Origin: Xestospongia muta
Taxonomy: Eukaryota > Porifera > Demospongiae > Haplosclerida > Petrosiidae
Assembly: GCA_963693285.1 (NCBI GenBank)
Contig: OY848917.1
Coordinates: 10,044,192-10,108,191, forward strand
DNA length: 64,000 nucleotides
Reading direction: 5' to 3'
This document shows positions 48,587 through 60,150 of this stretch, piece by piece (the stretch's first letter is position 1; each line of letters starts with the position of its first letter). The position numbers and the translations under genes are program-made. The notes beneath the pieces are model-generated. The model worked only from the letters and a program-made list of their open reading frames with translations, was not told the DNA's origin and did no database searches.

Positions 48587-49255
48587 TGTGCCGGAGGGTG
48601 ATGAGACCTGATGCCCGAAGCTGGACAGCATCTTGAAGAATGAACTGCCAAAGGATCCTGTAAAATTAAACAGAAAGTTATCTGTCTCCAAAAACTTCGT
48701 GTTGGATGCTGCGGGACCTCTGGTGGCAGCGATGGAAGAGCTGATGGTATTAGAGAAGCCTGACCCGGAGGTAGTGTTATCAGCAATACAGCAGCCCTTG
48801 ATGTTCCTAGTGCATGTATCGGCCCCTTTTTAACCTGGAACGGAGGTCGAAGGCTCTCAGTCGGCTGAACCCGGACCTAAAGTCCCTAGTAGAAGACGAG
48901 GACTTTTCGCAGGTGGTACCTTACCTGTTCGGACCCGGGTTTGAAAGAAAGGCCAAGGAGAGGTCGGAGGTGGTGGAGTGTTTGCCAAAAGCGTCCTCAA
49001 CTCGGCGTTCGAAGCCGTTTTTTTGAGGCAGCCGTTCCTACCAGCTTTCAAGACCGCCGCCCTTTCTATCAGAGAAGAGGTCAGTAACGGTCCTTTTGGA
49101 GTCAAAAACCACCAAAAAGTTTCGGAGCGAAGTTCCCTCCAAACAACACAATATCCAAGAAGGACTGGCTGGGGGTGTCCAAGAAGGACAGAGTATAAGT
49201 ACTGTTAAAACCCCATATAAATCCATGTTTCCTATCAAAGAAAAATTTAAAAAGT

Positions 49256-51170
49256 ATGTTGTCAATAATACAAATAAGTGATTGGGTTACACGGGAAATC
49301 TATATGCCTCTCAAAGAGGTGTTAGCCAATGCTCCCAAGGCAGGCCGGTTGGTAATAGCCAAGCAGAATTGGGAAAAAGTGACCTCAGACACTTGGGTGT
49401 TACAGACAGTACAGGGCTACAGCCTAGAGTTAGTTACAGTTCCCACCCAGTCATCTCCTCCAGGGCAGGTGCATTTGCCAGGAAGGCAAGAGACACTTAT
49501 GAGGAAGGAGATAAAATGTTTATAGAAAAAGGGGCCATAGAGAGGGTGAGGGTACCACACAATCCTCAATATATATTTCACAGATGTTCCTTGTCCCAAA
49601 AAAAGACGGATCAGTGAGGCCAGTGTTCAATCTGAAAGGACTGAATCAGTTCCTACACTGGGAACATTTCAAAATGGAAAACATTTAGATGATCAGAGAT
49701 CTCATCCAAGATAGAGATTGGATGGTAAAAATGGATCTGAAGGATGCCTACTTTGTCCTGCAAGAGGATCGGAGGTGGTTGAGGTTCCGATGGGAAAAAG
49801 GAGACTTACGAGTTCACAGGTCTCCCGTTTGGCCTATCAGCTGCTCCCAGGGTGTTCACCAAAATAATGTAACCAGTTATGGCCTGGATGATAACATACA
49901 TAGACAACAATTTGCTGCTAGCTCCATCAAAGGAGGAAGCCCAGGTGCTGGCCAGTCTGATGGTGGTCTTATTCGAGGCCCTGGGGTTCTCTGTGAATTA
50001 CAAGAAGTCTGTGTTGGACCCCCAGCAATCAATGGAGTTTCTGGGGTTCTGGATCGATTCCAGATCAATGACCGTCACACTCCCAGCGGAGAAATTGGGC
50101 AGAATTCGCAATCAGGCAAGGAGCCTGCTGGCACAGACATCCATAACGGGAAGGGACCTAGCACAATTCATTGGAAGAGCCAACTCAGCAACACTAGCCA
50201 TCCCACCAGCTCCTCTGTTTTATCGGGCTCAGCAGGGAGCGAAACATGCAACCGTTACACACAAACGGGGCCTAGACTCAGCCATTTATTTCTATGACAA
50301 ACCAAGAGAGGGAGGAGCTTTTGTGGTGGGTGGAGCAGGCGAAACTTTGGAACGGGTCCAGTCTGAACCACTGTCTCACTTCCTAAAGATTCAGACAGAT
50401 GCTTCGAAACTGGGCTGGGGAGCAGTTTGTCACGGGGTTCGGACAGGTGGGCCGTGGACGTACGAGGAAAGTCAATTTCACATCAACTACTTGGAGTTGT
50501 TGGCAGCATTTCTGGGAATTCAGTCGTTTTTGAAGAGCGAGAGACATCTGACGGTATACCTTTACATGGACAATGTATCAGCACTGATCTACATCAACAA
50601 GGAAAGGGGTGTCCAGTCCCGACCACTCACAACCCTGGCAAAGGAATGTTGGGGGTGATGCATGGAGAGAGCAATCGTTCTTTCTGCTGGAAACTTCACC
50701 CAGGCTTCTTTCAGAGGATAGTCAAAACATTTGGTACGATAGAAGTGGATCTGTTTGCATCCAGGCTGACATACCAGGTTCCGGGGTTCTTCAGCTGGAA
50801 ACCAGACCCCCAGGCAGAGCAACAGATGCCTTCCTACAAAGATGGAATCAGTTTCGGGGATATGCAAATCCACCATGGGGGTTAATCGCTCGAGTACTAT
50901 CAGAAGTTCAGTACCAGAGGACCGATATGGTTTTGATAGCTCCAGTATGGAAAACACAGGTATGGTATCCGACGTTGTTTTCACTTCTGGTGGGGTATCC
51001 ATACCGTCTACCAGTACACAGGAAGGTGGTGTGGCAAGTGCACCCAGTTCCTCCTCCTTTTCAGGGGGACACAATTCAGTTGACCACATGGCCTGTATCA
51101 GGGGAGGCTGCTGAAAGGAAGAACTTTCTGAGCAAGCTTCAAGTCTCTTCTTGGCATCATGGAGATCCAA
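49256..51170 (+). pseudogene. DIRS reverse transcriptase - RNase H region
   Basis: RT pieces in changing frames: WVTREIYMPLKEV start, VFNLKGLNQFLHWEHFKMEN, VKMDLKDAYFVLQEDRRWLR, then the long frame 49879-50658 beginning at the active-site block, which reads YIDN where the family has Y-x-D-D. RNase H follows (LKIQTDASKLGWGAVCHG; YLYMDNVSALIYINKERG). A conserved DIRS linker (FGTIEVDLFASRLTYQVPGF) lies near 50740-50800. Several indels and a stop make it inactive. Confidence 0.75.
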
Positions 51171-51365
51171 GTTGAACTCAAACTACAACTCACTCTTTCA
51201 CAAGTGGGAGTGCTGGTGTCATTCAAGGGATAGAAATCCCATTTCTGGTCCATACAGCAGATGTCTTCAATTTCTTAGCTGAGTTGTATGAGCAGGGTTA
51301 CCAGTATCGTTCGATAAATTCTTACCGCTCACCAATATCTTTGGTTCACAAGAGTTCACAAGAAA

Positions 51366-51997
51366 GTGGATGGCTATCACATAGGGCAACACCCCATGGT
51401 ATCCAGGATGCTACGAGGCGTATTTAATTCAAGACCACCTCAACCGTGTTTATCAATGAAGTTGATCACCTTATTAGCCCTTTCCAGGCTTTGTTGGTCA
51501 GCAGACTTGGCAGGATTTCAATTATCATCTCTTAAATTAATGCCAGAGGGAGCTACTTTCATGGCGAGCCACCTGGCAAAGCACAGCAGACCAGGTCGAT
51601 CATTAAAGGAGTTCTTTTTCCCTTCACTGCCTGAGAATCCTACTATTTGCCAGGAATATATACTTCGAACAAAGCAATTCAGAGAGGGTAAGGTGATGAT
51701 CACAAGGATAGTTTGTTTATCACTACCACGGGAGGACATAGCCCTGCTACGAGTGGTACTATCACCAGATGGATTAAGTCAGCCCTTGACAAGGGCAGGT
51801 GTTGACACCTCTATTTTTAAAGCTCATTCAGTGAGAGGAGCATCAACTACAGCAGCAGCACTGGCTGGGATATACCAGAAATCCTGGAAGCAGGGGATTG
51901 GTCATCACAATCACTTTTTGAAAGGTTCTATTATAGACCTCACACACCGTCGTTTGGTCAGGTGGTATTATCTATGGCTTCTAACCTGCAAAGTTGA
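51366..51997 (+). pseudogene. DIRS tyrosine recombinase
   Basis: C-terminal catalytic part with the HxxR motif (FKAHSVRGASTTAA, near 51825-51865). A frameshift just after it puts the final conserved block with the tyrosine (near 51925-51945) in another frame, ending at TGA 51995-51997. It integrates circular DNA without target duplication in intact relatives. Confidence 0.7.
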
Positions 51998-52689
51998 GAT
52001 GTGAGACCTCATTCTCCGAAGTATAATTGGAAAATGGCTAAGCCTGTATAGGTGCAAGCTATTCGTAATTATACGAGGAGGATGAGGTTGAACATATCAA
52101 CTGTCCTGCCCTCACCACCCGTAATAATATCTCTAATGCATACACACATATTTACTTTAGATCACTTGTCAAGTCGCAAGAAAATAAAAGCCGAACTAGG
52201 AGTGAAAGCGTGTGCTTTATATAGCAAGATCTAGGTGGGCTATTATATCTGTGTGAAACGTGTTTTGGACGTTTGCTAACTCGTTGGTCTGACATTTCTG
52301 GTGTGAATTTCACACTTTTGTGTTACATTTTTTGGAATTTTACATGTTAACATGTTAATAATTTTTGAATTTTTGTAAGTGCTGATAAGTAGCTGTTTTG
52401 AGTTAAAATAAATGCCTATGCAAAGTTGATATGTTCAACCTCATCCTCCTCGTATAATTACGAATAGCTTGCACCTATACAGGCTTAGCCATTCTCCAAT
52501 TATTTAAAATTAAGACTAGCTAGCTAACAAGTAATTATAAACAGCGATGTCATATACACACCTATTAGAGTTATAAAAAGTTAAAAAATTAATTTTTGTT
52601 ATGATATCATAATAACAACAAAAAATAATTTTTATCAAAAAAAAGTGAACTCTTCTACTGTTTTTCAAAATAAAATCGTTGGCTATCAA

Positions 52690-53150
52690 GATCAGTTGTG
52701 CTTTCTTTATTCGATTGTAGAAGTATTAAATGATTTGATCTTTTTTGCGACATTGTAGATCTTAAGTAAGACTTAAGCCTACAAATGTTTTGAAAACATT
52801 CTGCTGTTACAGACGTGAGAGGAATGGTTAAATGTAACAGTTTATCGACTTCTTTTAGTATCGACTTAGGGAAATGTCACAGACTGTACTTACTTTTGTA
52901 ACAACATGTTTTATACACATAGCTAGCTGAGGCTTAAGCTTATCAATATTCAAATCTGCTTGATAGAACTGTTCTATGGTGGATGACGCTTGTACATTTT
53001 TCCCATTACACGACACAATCAAAAGAGTTTCCATTTCTTGTCAATGTTGGTCGATCGAAGCACGTTTTTATTTCTGCAATAACTAGATCTATTACTTTGT
53101 AGCAAACTCAGGGTTTATCTGTCAAACCTTGGATCAGCTCTAACTCGACG
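52690..53150 (-). mobile_element. hAT transposase C-terminus (3' half of a split hAT)
   Basis: The minus strand reads LLHLTIPLTSVTAECFQNIC then RLKSYLRSTMSQKRSNHLIL, the hAT C-terminal dimerisation signature. Its N-terminal partner is probably 55370-56850 on the same strand. Confidence 0.7.
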
Positions 53151-53262
53151 CTCCCGCAAAGTTTTCAAGCAATATGTGTACTCATTTCAATTTTACTGGC
53201 GTTATTTTAAACATCGTTAATTTTAAAATTATGTGGATTACACAATACTTATGTTGTGCTCA

Positions 53263-54850
53263 GAAAATGGACCCTGGTTCTGGCTCTGAGACAAGCGAAG
53301 ACCTTTCTTTCGAGAACAGGGGAAGAAAATGCATTTGTTGCGTCGATCAATGGGTAAAAAACAAGAAGAAGAGCAAAAAGGACAGTGATAAAGCCTATAG
53401 AACTTACCGAAGTCAACGCATAAGCCGAAAGCAGTCGGCCAGTTCTCTTTCGTGCCGCTGCCAGCATCACTGCTCTTCCCTTGTTACAGTGGCTGATATG
53501 AAATGGATATTCAATACGCATAAGCCGAAAGCAGTCGGCCAGTTCTCTTTCATGCTGCTGCCAGCATCACTGCTCTTCCCTTGTTACAGTGGCTGATATG
53601 AAATGGATATTCAATAATTTCTATAAGCTAAGTAGCCATGACATGCAGAACAAGTATCTGTTTGGGCTCATAGAAAGGTGTACTCCTCAACAGTGAAGAC
53701 GGCGTCGATCGAGGGGAAGCCATGTTCAAATACTTACTGCTACTTCCTTTGAACATCACTGGAGAGAAAATTCATTTGTGTAAAGATGCATTTTGTCAAG
53801 TACATGCTATTTATAGGAAAGTGAAGGATCAAAATTATTACTGCAAAGTTAGCTTCAGGAGTGTTTTTCTCGGGGGATAATCGTGGATTGCATGATAATA
53901 GACCACATGCCATTCCAGATGAAATAAAGTCTCAGGTTAGAGAACACATTGAATCGTTTCCAGCCCAGTAGAGTCATTACTCCCATCAGGATAATCTGAA
54001 GTGCAAGTACTTACCTGAGACCTTAAGCATTGCACGCATGTACCGTTTGTTCATCCAAAAATATGAGCCCAACATCACCCAACAAGATGGTGAAAAGCCT
54101 AGGGTAAAGGAGTGGCTATACCACAAGATATTTAATGAAGAGGATATAATATTGGGTTTGGTTACCCACAAAGCGACACATATGAAAAATGTGACATGCT
54201 AAAAGTGGCTGGTGACAATGCATCTACAGAGGAAGCACGTAGCGAAATACAAGCAGAGCTTGCAAATCACCACAAGAAAGCAGCTCAGGGTTATAGTTCA
54301 CTCCTTTCAGATTCTCAAAAGAGCAAAACATACCCTAGGACTGCTGTGATCACCTTTGATCTCCAACAAAATCTTCTAGTTCCAACTTTAACGCATGGGC
54401 CCATGTTTTACCTGCAACAGCTCTGGGTGTATAACTTCGGCATTCATGACTGTTCCAACAATACAGCTGTCATGTGCATGTGAGATGAGATGAGACGATA
54501 GCAGGGAGAGGAGCGAATGAAATCATCTACTGCTTAATGGAGTATATTTCAAAACTTCCACGAAGCATTAGAGCACTTACCTGTTACTTGGATAGCTGTT
54601 TTGGTCAGAACTAAAACTCTCAATCTGTTTCTGGACCCACCTTATTTCTCAGAAGTGGTTCACACGTATTGATCGTAAGTACCTGGTTCATGGGAATACT
54701 TTCCTTCCAAACGACTGAGACTTTGCCCAAATTGAGAAGAGAAACGCTAGTGCAAGGGTAAATCTCTCTCAGGATTAGAAGAGTGTTGTGCATGAGTCAT
54801 GTCCCTCAAAACCATTTTCAATTCAGAAAATGACCGGAAAAATGTTCTTG
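53263..54850 (+). mobile_element. Repeat-derived coding region inserted in the hAT
   Basis: Protein-like stretches in shifting frames: MDPGSGSETSEDLSFENRGR; FNEEDIILGLVTHKATH-like and CDMLKVAGDNASTEEARSEI; AVITFDLQQNLLVPTLTHGP; QLWVYNFGIHDCSNNTAVMC. From memory this resembles an uncharacterised repeat-associated family (DUF7869-like) found in many animals, but I cannot verify that. A ~98-bp segment is tandemly duplicated (53419-53516, 53519-53616). Many stops. Confidence 0.5.
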
Positions 54851-54859
54851 AATATTGAG

Positions 54860-55360
54860 CCACTTACTTGACACTTTACCACAAGGAAAAAAGACCACAA
54901 TGGGTAACCAGTACTCATCAGCAAAAGCTCACTGGCTGAACTTTGGTTTGCCAGGGACTTCTATATGTCTCTATCAAAACACTGACTAAGTAGTTAACTG
55001 TGTACTGCAATTTTCATTGACAATATATCACCTAATCATACCTACTTTTCCCTTCTTTGCAATTGATTTGTGTAAAGCTAAGTGTGTGCAAAAAATGAAA
55101 ATTTAAAAATGCCTAAGAGCTGAGAAAAAATCATTTGTCTATAGGCGAACTTTAAACCCCATTTTCTCAATATGTAAGAAAAATTACTTATCCCCTTTTT
55201 CCACTGGGCCCTTCAATAGTTCAGGGTTTTCAAATACATGACTGGAGCCACCACTATCATATCATATCGTCTTGGCTCTTTCTTTGCCATGGGAAGAAGT
55301 AAATTCTTTAGCCTCAAAAACCACAGACTCATAAAACAAGTGAAAGCTCTTTTATTTCGC
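54860..55360. other. Unassigned stretch inside the nested region
   Basis: No coding signal recognised; the right boundary of the inserted element should fall here. Confidence 0.4.
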
Positions 55361-55369
55361 TGACATTTT

Positions 55370-56850
55370 GCAATGATGTCCTTGATGTTTGCTCAGTTGC
55401 TCCATCCAAAAAAAGTTGAGAATTTTTACAGTAAATCAATGATACTGGCTGCTTTTGGAGAGGCATTAACACCAGCTTTACTTATTTCTTCAAGATCTTG
55501 CATAATGACATCACAGTTATTGAGGATTGAGTTCGAAGCAGCTGTTCCAACTGTCCAGTGAGTGGGACATACAGCCTTCATTCAAACCTGCAGCTCTGGA
55601 TCCATGAAGCTGCTCTTTGAGAACTTTAAATCTTGCTAACCTTTTGGGTGAAGAGCATATTAAATTATATATCCTTTTAGTCAAAGAAAGAGCATCACTG
55701 ATGGCTGAGCAACCTTGAGCACACTCCTGGAAACATAAATTAAGGCAGTGTGATGCACAATGTACGAAATGAGCCCTTGGTTCTTCTTGTCTCACATGAC
55801 AACAACACCACTAAAAAGGCTAGATATGTTGGAGGCTCATTGCAAGCCTGGCCCCTACAGCTGTGGAAGTCTATATATTACAACGTATTAATACATCTTT
55901 AATGGCACCACTCAACGTTGCTGCATCAGTTGTATCTACCTGAACTAAACCAATTAAATCTTCATGTACCATATAACTGTCATCAACCCACCTAAGTGAA
56001 ATAGCGAACTGTTCCACACTGTTAGCGAACTGTTCCACATTGTTAATGTCTTGTGTCTCATCAGCTACCAAGGTGAACAAATTAGCATTTCTGATATTCA
56101 CTAGAAGACTACGAACATGATATACCATCATTTCTATAAATTCGTTTGTAACTTCATGTGACAGGTATTTTCCAGAGCCAATCCAAGCCTCAAGGCCTTC
56201 AACATCAGTTGCTCGTCTTCAGAAGCTGAATAAGGTTGCTTTATTTGTCAGAGTGGACTCGTAATGATAATTCTTACTGAACCAAAAACTTGATTGATTC
56301 AAAGACTTTCATAGTGTTGTCTATGTTTATAATCCTTTTCTACCTGTCTGGAAGGTTGTGTGGTTGCTGTAGAAGGACAACCTTCATCGCAGCTTCTTTG
56401 TGTAATTGTGATTTTTCATGTTTTTTAAAACTAGACTTTGCCTTCTTCCAGTTCACAAATCCATCACTAATGAAAACATGGTGTTTTTGTTAGGCATCTT
56501 CTTCACTAATGTTTTGTTGACAGCTACACGGCAAACATGGCAAAATGCCTTGTCACGTGTCACACAATAACATAATTGAACCAACTTTGTTGGAAAGCCC
56601 TGGTCTGTTTCCCTTGTTTTTTATGAGGAAAGCGATTCTAAAGTGGTTGAAAAGGCACACTTAGAACTAGAAACAGAACAGCACAGACACGAACACGACT
56701 CCGCCCCTACCAATTAGTTAGTGGTCCTGCTTTCTTCTTCAGAGTCAGAGGATGAGGTGTATGGTGAAACATCATCCTGGTCTGTTTCTACAACAATATT
56801 TCAAGTGACACCTGATGAACTACTTGAACTGCCAGTGAAATAGGACATTA
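55370..56850 (-). mobile_element. hAT transposase N-terminal part (ZMYM/DUF4371 type)
   Basis: Minus-strand order: N-terminus near 56845 (MSYFTGSSSSSSG), zinc-finger-like block near 56430-56580 (KLVQLCYCVTRDKAFCHVC; FVNWKKAKSSFKKH), then DUF4371-type core (NLFTLVADETQDINNVEQFA; ISLRWVDDSYMVHEDLIGLV), then PRAHFVHCASHCLNLCFQEC and a CPTHWTV-like block near 55550. Frameshifts and stops throughout. Confidence 0.7.
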
Positions 56851-56949
56851 TCGAGTAGTTGGACGTCATGGGAGGTCATGTTGTTACTGTGAGACTTGGT
56901 GCCAGACTAGGCACTTCCACACCCCTCATGACTATAATTAAAGGTGGGC

Positions 56950-57364
56950 CGCTTTTACATTAGCCCCCTCATGAAATTCTTATTCCAATGCCTATGTCCT
57001 CCGTATCTTCAAACTCGAAAAGTTTAAATTGACATATACAGCCAATGAATTGTTCCACCTTATGAAAGATACTCTTGCCAATGTCTCTCTCTGGTTTCAT
57101 CCCAAGGCAGACGCTCCTTTTTTGACTTTACAGCAATGGTCACCGCTCAAGCAACTGATATTGAACTACAGAAGTAACATTTGTCACCTACCTCCTCTCT
57201 GAAAATGAAGGACATACGTACCCATCCAAGGTACAGATGTCAGTTTAGTTTGCAACACTTCCACAGATCTGCCATGCACACATGTTCCTCTAAAGTTTCA
57301 CTAACCAGTATTTGAAAAGCTACATTCGCTATCGCATCCTGGTGTTCAAGCCACAAGAGTCATC
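56950..57364 (+). mobile_element. Ty3/gypsy scrap upstream of the LTR element
   Basis: Short gypsy-like pieces in shifting frames (LFHLMKDTLANVSLWFHPKA followed by DAPF, the RT-RNase H junction; HPGVQATRVI near 57330, the integrase zinc-binding region). It served as the insertion target of the next element. Confidence 0.45.
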
Positions 57365-57631
57365 ACTTCTGTGGTATTTTTGCATAAATTTACACTTTAG
57401 TTGTTTTATTATTATCTCCTTTATCACTGTGAATGTAACTGTAAATTGGTGTTATTTCCTTGATGTTACTTAACTGTTTCCTTTTTGGTTTCATTTCTTG
57501 TATAAATAGTTCATTTTGTTTTGGTTAAAGTAGAAAAGAATTAGTTTTGTTTAAAGTTCTATTATTATACTTGCAACTGCAAGCAAAAGATATCAACGAT
57601 ATGACAAGGGTTGTGGATCTTCACTATTATC

Positions 57632-59362
57632 ATGGCAACTTCACAGTTCGGAACTCTCAAAGAATTTAACTCAAATGAAGGATCAATCACCTCATATCTG
57701 GAACGTGTTGAGCTTTACTTTACTGCAAACTCTGTTCCAGGGGACAAGCAAGTTCCCATCCTCCTGACCTGTATTGGTACGTCTACGTATACTCTTCTCA
57801 GTGATCTTCTTGCTCCATCTCCGCCCAGCACCAAGTCCCTGGCCAAGATTGCAGATGTTCTACGGAACCATTTTGAACCAAAGAGAGCCATCATAGCTGA
57901 ACGGTATCACTTTCACAAACGCAATCAAGCCGTTGGGGAATCTATTGCTGATTATGACGCTGCTCTTCGCAAACTAGCGACTAACTGTAAATTCGGGTAC
58001 TACCTAGAGGATGCTCTTCGTGACCGATTCGTATGTGGGCTGAGTAACGAAGCAATACAGCGACGTTTACTTTCCGAACCTGACCTCACTCTCACCAAAG
58101 CGATGGACCTAGCTCAAGCTATGGAAGCCGCTGAACGTAACTCCAAATCCCTTAAAGGTACCGAGTTCGGCATTAGGAAACTTCGGGGCAAACCTCCGCC
58201 TCGACCTAGGACGCAACAACCGTGTTATCGATGTGGGAAGTCAAATCACTCACCTATAGATTGTAAATTCAAGGACGTTGAATGTCATGCATGTGGGAAG
58301 AAAGGCCACATTGCCCCAGTTTGCCGAACTAAACATCAGAAAAGGACCAATACAGCCAGTGGACGAATTAAGAAACCTTTCACAGCCAATGTTGTAAATG
58401 AGGACAGCAGCGACGCTACCGACTCCGATAGTGATGAACACTATTTATTTAAGCTGCGTGAATCGTCCTCCCATCCAATGGAAGTAACTGTCACCGTCGA
58501 AGACAAACCACTTGTTATGGAGGTAGACACCGGTGCCGCCGTGTCTATCATCTCGGAAGCAACTCGAACAAAATTATTTCCACATCTGAAATTACATAAG
58601 TCCAAGGTTGTCCTGAAGACATACACAGATGAACCTATACAAGTTAAGGGACAACTTAATGTCCACGTTAACTACAATGGACAAACTTCACCTCTAAAAT
58701 TAGTGGTAGTTGATGGGGCTGGTCCAAACCTTTTTGGAAGGAACTGGCTGAAGTACATTCGACTGGACTGGCACAGAATCGCCACAGTACACTCTGGGAC
58801 CCAAGGAGTGCAAGCTCTGTTGCAACAGCACTTAAACCTCTTTAAAGATGAGCTAGGAACTGTCACTTCATACAAGGCAGCACAAGATGAAGTGAGTATA
58901 TTCAATATTTCTCAGGTACAGGCACTCCCTGTCACTGTCAAACATGTACAAGTTGCTACACGTCGAGATCCTGTGCTAAGCAAAGTTGTCACTTACATTA
59001 TGTCTGGTTGGCCAGACCAAGTGTCTGACGAGTTCAAACCATATTATTCCAGAAGAGAAGAAATCGGAATTCAAAGTGGATGTTTAATGTGGGGTATTCG
59101 TGTAATCCTACCAAAGAGTCTACAACAGCAAGTCTTACAAGCACTTCACAAGAACCACCTTGGCATTACCAGGATGAAATCAGTTGCTAGGAGCTATGTG
59201 TGGTGGAGTGGCATGGACAAAGATATTGAAGACCTAGCCAAGTCATGCATCAAGTGTCAAGAACAAAAGTCAAATCCTCCAGTAGCACCACTGCATCCAT
59301 GGGGCTGGCCAACAGCACCATGGAAGAGAGAGTTCATATGGATTTCGCTGGACCTCTTCTAG
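57632..59362 (+). CDS. Gypsy gag-protease fused to the integrase N-terminal region
   Basis: From ATG at 57632: retrotransposon gag; two CCHC knuckles (CYRCGKSNHSPIDC and CHACGKKGHIAPVC, near 58220-58330); aspartic protease (MEVDTGAAVSII, near 58515). After NLFKDELGTVTSYKA at about 58875 the frame passes directly to sequence normally found after RNase H (DEVSIFNISQVQALPVTVKH), then the integrase HHCC region (HKNHLGITRMK...CIKCQ). RT/RNase H were deleted in frame. Confidence 0.85.
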   Translation: MATSQFGTLKEFNSNEGSITSYLERVELYFTANSVPGDKQVPILLTCIGTSTYTLLSDLLAPSPPSTKSLAKIADVLRNHFEPKRAIIAERYHFHKRNQAVGESIADYDAALRKLATNCKFGYYLEDALRDRFVCGLSNEAIQRRLLSEPDLTLTKAMDLAQAMEAAERNSKSLKGTEFGIRKLRGKPPPRPRTQQPCYRCGKSNHSPIDCKFKDVECHACGKKGHIAPVCRTKHQKRTNTASGRIKKPFTANVVNEDSSDATDSDSDEHYLFKLRESSSHPMEVTVTVEDKPLVMEVDTGAAVSIISEATRTKLFPHLKLHKSKVVLKTYTDEPIQVKGQLNVHVNYNGQTSPLKLVVVDGAGPNLFGRNWLKYIRLDWHRIATVHSGTQGVQALLQQHLNLFKDELGTVTSYKAAQDEVSIFNISQVQALPVTVKHVQVATRRDPVLSKVVTYIMSGWPDQVSDEFKPYYSRREEIGIQSGCLMWGIRVILPKSLQQQVLQALHKNHLGITRMKSVARSYVWWSGMDKDIEDLAKSCIKCQEQKSNPPVAPLHPWGWPTAPWKREFIWISLDLF

Positions 59363-60150
59363 ACAAGATGTTCCTGATACTGTTAGACGCACACTCTAAG
59401 TGGCCAGAAGTGGTGCCAATGCCTTCTACAACAGCTTCACAGACCATTGAGGCTCTCCAAATCATTTTCTCAAAATATGGGTTAACGGAACAACTTGTAT
59501 CTGACAATGGACCCCAATTTTCATCAGATAAATTTGCACAGTTCATGAGAGCCAATGGAGTCAAGCATATCCAGAGCGCTCCTTATCACCCCTCATCCAA
59601 TGGTCTTGCTGAGAGGTTTGTTCAGACCTTCAAAAGAGCTATGAAAGCTGGAGAAAAGGATGGTGGATCTCTCAACACCAAGCTATCACGATTTCTATTT
59701 GATTATCGATCAACACCTCATGCAACTACAAACGTATCACCAGCTGAACTGTTTTTACGGAGAAAGATTCGAACTCGATTTGATCTTTTAAAACCAGATG
59801 TAGAGAGTTTTGTGACCTCTAAGCAATCCCAACAGAAGAAGTATCACGATACCCATTCCAAACTCAGGAATTTTACACCAGGTCAACTGGTGATGGCAAA
59901 AGTCTTTAATTCACGCAACAAATGGGTTCCCAGTCTGATAGAGGAATGTTCGGGACCACTCTCGTATACTGTTAAACTACAAGATGGCAAGATTATACGC
60001 AGGCATGTTGACCATTTACGTGACAGATCTACATTTACTTCTACTGAGTGTACATATCCTGGTTTTGATGTATTTCCACATCAGAGCTCTGAATTATCCC
60101 CAAATCTGAATTATCCCCAAGATCTGAACCATCTACAAATGTTCCCGTGA
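59330..60150 (+). CDS. Gypsy integrase catalytic core and C-terminus
   Basis: Integrase core with the D, D, E residues in place (LILLDAHSKWPEV; LVSDNGPQFSS; SSNGLAERFVQTFK), then a C-terminal stretch (GQLVMAKVFNSRNKWVPSLI; YTVKLQDGKIIRRHVDHLRD) and stop at 60148-60150. It is separated from the upstream frame by an indel in an AG run near 59322-59335, so the polyprotein is broken there. Confidence 0.85.

Larger units (their letters stand above)
48001..52502 (+). mobile_element. DIRS-type retrotransposon with both termini and ICR
   Basis: Left and right ends share an inverted repeat (48032-48217 against 52181-52432; the right side has about 70 extra bp). Just before the right repeat, 51994-52028 is complementary to the left end (48002-48037) and 52025-52099 is complementary to the right end (52424-52500). 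This is the internal complementary region expected of DIRS1-type elements, which replicate through circles. Between them lie gag, RT-RNase H and a tyrosine recombinase, each with frame breaks. Confidence 0.85.

Noticed and set aside
49877..51170. Minus-strand open frames over the DIRS pol region
   Set aside because: Antisense shadows; the plus strand carries RT, RNase H and recombinase signatures.
54196..54483. Host gene with a QLWVYNFGIHD motif
   Set aside because: Surrounded by stops and repeats and nested in a hAT; better explained as a repeat-derived relic.
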